Below the pieces are notes generated by a model. The model did not search any database. It had not been told where the DNA came from and saw nothing but the letters and a program-made list of their open reading frames with translations. Shown one piece after another: positions 62,408 through 64,000 of a DNA stretch of 64,000 nt (within the stretch, counting starts at the first letter, position 1; each line of letters opens with the position of its first letter). Both the position numbers and the translations under genes were made by a program. The DNA lies in contig CAZRQL010000010.1 in assembly GCA_964602415.1 (NCBI GenBank), positions 33,247-97,246 on the forward strand, read 5' to 3'. This DNA comes from CAZRQL01 sp964602415 (GTDB lineage Bacteria; Bacteroidota; Bacteroidia; Cytophagales; Flammeovirgaceae).

Positions 62408-62497
62408 AATACAAATAGTTGTTTTTTAAAATAAACTTAAATCCGTTTTTCCCGGCAAAACAGGCGATGGCCTCAGTCCAATCATAATTCCTTTGTG

Positions 62498-62521
62498 CTC
62501 AACCTCTGCGTTGAGTTTTTT
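62498..62521 (+). terminator. Rho-independent terminator after the membrane protein gene
   Basis: CTCAAC and GTTGAG form a 6-bp stem with a 6-base loop, followed by TTTTTT. Confidence 0.7.
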
Positions 62522-62554
62522 GCCCTTGGGTTAGATTTTAAACTTATCAGACCT

Positions 62555-62562
62555 TAAATTTG
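62555..62562 (+). promoter_or_regulatory. -7 promoter element of icd
   Basis: TAAATTTG followed by C matches TAnnTTTG. The predicted leader is about 34 bases. No clean -33 TTTG is seen at the standard spacing. Confidence 0.48.
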
Positions 62563-62599
62563 CTGTTTAAAGCACAAGTTTCATCTAACAACTATTTTC

Positions 62600-64000
62600 A
62601 TGCCTAATAAAATTCATATTGCAGTTGCCAAAGGCGATGGCATCGGTCCTGAGATTATGGCATCGGTCTTGGAAATTTTTAACAAGGCGGGTGCAGCACT
62701 TGAGTATCACTTTGTTGATATGGGCAAAGAGGTGTATGACAGAGGCAACTCCGCCGGCATGACCGAAGAGGCGCGACAAAAGATTGAACAAATGGGGGTT
62801 CTTTTTAAAGGCCCTATGGAGACTCCCAAAGGCAAAGGCGTGAAAAGCATCAATGTAACAGCCCGCAAAGTTTGGAATACCTACGCAAACAAAAGGGTTT
62901 TTCGGACGATAAAAGGGGTAAATACCGTTTTTTCTGCTCAAAACATCCCCATTGATATTACCATAGTCAGGGAAAATATCGAAGACACTTATGGCGGTAT
63001 AGAGCACAAACTCACCCATGATGTAGCCCTTTGCAGGAGGTTTATCACCCGTCCGGGAAGTGAGCAAGTGCATCGCTATGCATTTGAGATGGCCGCTCGT
63101 AAAAACGCCCGCCGTATTACTTGCGGACACAAGGCCAATATTATGAAAATAACGGATGGGTTATTTTTGGAAGTTTTTTATGAGGTCGCCAAAGACTATC
63201 CCCATATCAAAGTGGATGATTTGATTGTGGACGATCTGTCTATGAAGCTCGTAACCCGTCCCGACGCATTTGATGTGGTGGTTTTGCCCAATTTACAAGG
63301 CGATATTATTTCAGACCTTTGTGCCGGACTTGTCGGGGGGTTAGGTTTTGCGCCTTCTGCCAACATAGGGCGCAATATTTCTATTTTTGAGGCCGTTCAT
63401 GGTACTGCACCGGACATAGCAGGCAAAAATATAGCCAACCCTACTTCGTTGCTCCTCAGCGGGGTTATGATGCTCAGGCACTTAGGCCAAAATAGAGTAG
63501 CTTCTCTGATAGACTCTGCGCTCAAATTGGCTGTTCAAAAAGGATACAGGACAGCGGATTTTGGCGACAAGTCAATCCCTGCTCTCTCAACGACCGATTT
63601 TGCCCAAGCCATCATAGATCAATTTGGGGAAGTACACACCACAGAAAGCGATTGCGAATCTTTGGTCAAACCTGCTCATCTTGATAGAAATATTATCTTA
63701 GAAACTCCCAAACCCACTGAGTCAATAAACGGCCTCGACTATTTTGTGGAGTCCAACCAACAACCGGAAGAAGTGGCTCAATTGTTTTTAGAATCCATTG
63801 ACAAAGAGAGGTTTGAGCTTATTATGATGTCCAATCGAGGCACACAGGTTTGGCCAACAAAATCATTATTTACCGAGTGCATCAACCAGTACCGCGTGCG
63901 GGTTGAGTTGAAAGAAGGCTTACAGACTTCTCAACAAGAAGTTCTTAATCAGTCTCTTGTTGAAACAAAAAAAATTAAAATCTGCTCTCTTGAATTTTTG
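62600..64000 (+). CDS. icd: Isocitrate dehydrogenase, long C-terminal type (3' end cut by window edge)
   Basis: Translation from the ATG at 62600 stays open to the right edge, 467 residues so far. It starts HIAVAKGDGIGPEIM and has the substrate loop SINVTARK, the Arg-rich VRENIEDTYGGIE, the metal Asp residues in LQGDIISDLCAG, and the cofactor site HGTAPDIAGKNIANP. Beyond about residue 340 it continues into the C-terminal extension known from Thermus and Rickettsia enzymes. Asp272-Ile273 in the cofactor motif, where the NADP enzyme of E. coli has Lys-Tyr, predict NAD rather than NADP. It is the TCA-cycle step from isocitrate to 2-oxoglutarate. Confidence 0.92.
   Translation, partial: MPNKIHIAVAKGDGIGPEIMASVLEIFNKAGAALEYHFVDMGKEVYDRGNSAGMTEEARQKIEQMGVLFKGPMETPKGKGVKSINVTARKVWNTYANKRVFRTIKGVNTVFSAQNIPIDITIVRENIEDTYGGIEHKLTHDVALCRRFITRPGSEQVHRYAFEMAARKNARRITCGHKANIMKITDGLFLEVFYEVAKDYPHIKVDDLIVDDLSMKLVTRPDAFDVVVLPNLQGDIISDLCAGLVGGLGFAPSANIGRNISIFEAVHGTAPDIAGKNIANPTSLLLSGVMMLRHLGQNRVASLIDSALKLAVQKGYRTADFGDKSIPALSTTDFAQAIIDQFGEVHTTESDCESLVKPAHLDRNIILETPKPTESINGLDYFVESNQQPEEVAQLFLESIDKERFELIMMSNRGTQVWPTKSLFTECINQYRVRVELKEGLQTSQQEVLNQSLVETKKIKICSLEFL

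Noticed and set aside
62585..63130. Minus-strand 181-residue open frame at the right end
   Set aside because: The plus strand codes for isocitrate dehydrogenase here. The minus frame is its shadow.
1..64000. CRISPR array, tRNA, rRNA, insertion sequence or prophage
   Set aside because: No regular spaced repeats, cloverleaf-like or rRNA sequence, transposase or phage gene could be recognised.

Overview
The window looks like chromosomal DNA of a gliding or secreting Bacteroidota, probably a Cytophagia-type lineage. The signs are a Bacteroidota -7 promoter element (TAnnTTTG) just upstream of about two dozen genes, GldJ- and GldA-type proteins, a type IX secretion C-terminal sorting domain on a 2030-residue exported protein, 7TMR-DISM and LytTR signalling proteins, a RicT/PSP1 protein, and many Bacteroidota-type lipoproteins. 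It is ordinary housekeeping DNA with mixed gene orientations and short operons. I see no CRISPR array, tRNA, rRNA, insertion sequence or phage gene.

Layout. 1-6021 (minus): a tetR-tolC-adaptor-RND efflux operon whose permease runs off the left edge. 6182-9273: a small conserved protein, an orphan N-terminal transketolase subunit and a WD40-OmpA fusion. 9427-15519: a giant exported protein with two near-identical 5'-nucleotidase modules in tandem. 15681-22052: DEAD-box helicase, a trans-sulfuration PLP enzyme, a TPR protein and a glycosyltransferase. 22062-25280: PhnE-PhnC-like transporter genes without a binding protein, then MurA with Asp in place of the fosfomycin-reactive Cys. 25390-31505: CAP protein, lipoproteins, a histidine kinase-LytTR regulator-gmhA operon and a gamma-carboxylase-like membrane protein. 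31555-37380: GldA-like ABC ATPase, M28 peptidase, orphan CzcA-type pump. 37381-37781: a non-coding stretch with a REP-like palindrome. 37782-44593: SpoIIE-type phosphatase, folA, gldJ, small membrane protein, methyltransferase, LolD-like ATPase, rpsT, MerC-like protein. 44695-48274: DUF4920 lipoprotein, nth, ade, beta-barrel protein. 48528-52403: rpoB standing alone between its own promoter and terminator. 52470-64000: lipoprotein, TPR-histidine kinase, fabI, apbE, a MaoC-type hydratase, an NTF2-like protein, an AAA ATPase, ricT, a methyltransferase, a membrane protein and an NAD-type isocitrate dehydrogenase cut by the right edge.

Functional themes are envelope biology (MurA, GmhA, FabI, GldJ, RND pumps, exported nucleotidase), environmental sensing (two histidine kinases, LytTR regulator, SpoIIE-type phosphatase) and core information and metabolic genes. 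The most notable observations are the isolated rpoB, the predicted fosfomycin-insensitive MurA, the tandem nucleotidase, the systematically very short or absent 5' leaders implied by promoter positions, terminators whose T-run runs straight into the next gene's start codon, an endonuclease III with an altered Fe-S cluster motif, and orphan parts of normally multi-gene systems (PhnCE, transketolase, CzcA). I found no clear new multi-gene defence or mobile system.
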